From: Nitrospirota bacterium
Lineage (GTDB): Bacteria > Nitrospirota > Thermodesulfovibrionia > Thermodesulfovibrionales > Dissulfurispiraceae
Assembly (NCBI GenBank): GCA_015233365.1
Contig: JADFXU010000026.1
Location: forward strand, 1 to 34,547
Reading direction: 5' to 3'
Length of the DNA: 34,547 nt
The translations under genes were made by a program, and so were the position numbers. Positions 34,278 to 34,547 of this stretch are shown here, one piece after another. A model generated the notes under the pieces. That model searched no databases, had not been told where the DNA came from, and saw nothing but the letters and a program-made list of their open reading frames with translations. The first letter of the stretch is position 1, and each line of letters begins with the position of its first letter.

Positions 34278-34547
34278 ATGAGATATCAAAGCCTGGAAGA
34301 CTATATTGCAACCCTGTCCGAGAGCGAAAAAGAACAATATAAATATCTGATAGAAGAGTCCAGGCAGCGGGACAGTGCGATAAAAAAGAATTGTGACTCG
34401 TTAAGAGAGAACCTCTGGGCCCTGTCCGAAAGCCTTAATGACAGTATGAAAGCAATCGATGCCTTGGGAACACAGGTACTGCAGCTCAAGGTGAATATAC
34501 TGAGAGTGCATTTGAGATCTGCCAGGGCTGTCTTCTTTTCGGAGCAA
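34278..34547 (+). CDS. Riboswitch-controlled coiled-coil protein (partial, runs off window)
   Basis: An ATG at 34278 with a ggag Shine-Dalgarno (34270-34273) opens a frame that continues to the window end (90 codons seen). The visible product, beginning MRYQSLEDYIATLSESEKEQY, is charged and helical, with heptad-like stretches (EENLWALSESLNDSMKAI) and no membrane segment. The family is not recognised. Control by a cyclic-dinucleotide riboswitch suggests a role in a surface or motility programme, or in electron transfer as for Geobacter GEMM-Ib genes, but the product itself does not show this. Confidence 0.65.
   Translation, partial: MRYQSLEDYIATLSESEKEQYKYLIEESRQRDSAIKKNCDSLRENLWALSESLNDSMKAIDALGTQVLQLKVNILRVHLRSARAVFFSEQ

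Overview
The window looks like a chromosomal segment of a free-living, signalling-rich Gram-negative environmental bacterium. Nitrospirota or Desulfobacterota is my best guess, from the many PAS sensors, a cyclic-dinucleotide riboswitch with its own terminator, a bacteriohemerythrin kinase, a B12/radical SAM protein and a palindromic mobile repeat. No rRNA or marker gene is present, so the phylum is inference. Both window ends cut through genes.

Region 1 (1-10535, + strand) is a signalling array. A 3,524-bp unit is tandemly repeated with one base difference seen. It carries a 97-aa STAS anti-sigma-antagonist-like protein followed by a very large protein: GGDEF diguanylate cyclase, three PAS domains, SpoIIE/RsbU-type PP2C phosphatase and RsbW-type HATPase. 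A third partial copy keeps the STAS-GGDEF-PAS head but carries a GAF and HisKA_2 histidine kinase tail. It is followed 2 bp later by a receiver-PP2C-HATPase response regulator. Together these resemble the HsbR/HsbA/HsbD partner switch of Pseudomonas, in which a STAS protein is phosphorylated and dephosphorylated and acts on a diguanylate cyclase. Here several of those activities are fused in one polypeptide.

Region 2 (10693-15882) holds small unrecognised proteins on the + strand. On the - strand it has a chemotaxis-type group (Cys-rich small protein, methyl-accepting protein, secreted small protein, CheW) and the ribosome-rescue hydrolase ArfB.

Region 3 (15969-29341) is an alpha-glucan locus built from two convergent operons. 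On the + strand, pgi and an alpha-glucan phosphorylase overlap by 4 bp. On the - strand, four overlapping genes encode a plant-type glucan, water dikinase (GWD), a plant-type phosphoglucan, water dikinase (PWD) fused to a TIM-barrel domain, a free TIM-barrel protein and an intracellular GH13 amylase. The two dikinases match the plant starch-phosphorylating enzymes across most of their length. The inferred logic is that GWD and PWD phosphorylate and loosen a storage glucan, amylase and phosphorylase attack it, and Pgi takes the product (after a mutase not in this window) into glycolysis. A 58-bp palindromic repeat lies in frame inside the PWD gene.

Region 4 (29313-34547) contains an ORF6N-type gene remnant, an orphan bacteriohemerythrin-PAS histidine kinase, a short repeat resembling an IS end, and a B12-binding radical SAM protein with a TTG start. 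The right end has a promoter, a GEMM-I cyclic-dinucleotide riboswitch, an overlapping intrinsic terminator and the start of a coiled-coil gene that runs off the window. No tRNA, rRNA, CRISPR array or complete insertion sequence was seen.
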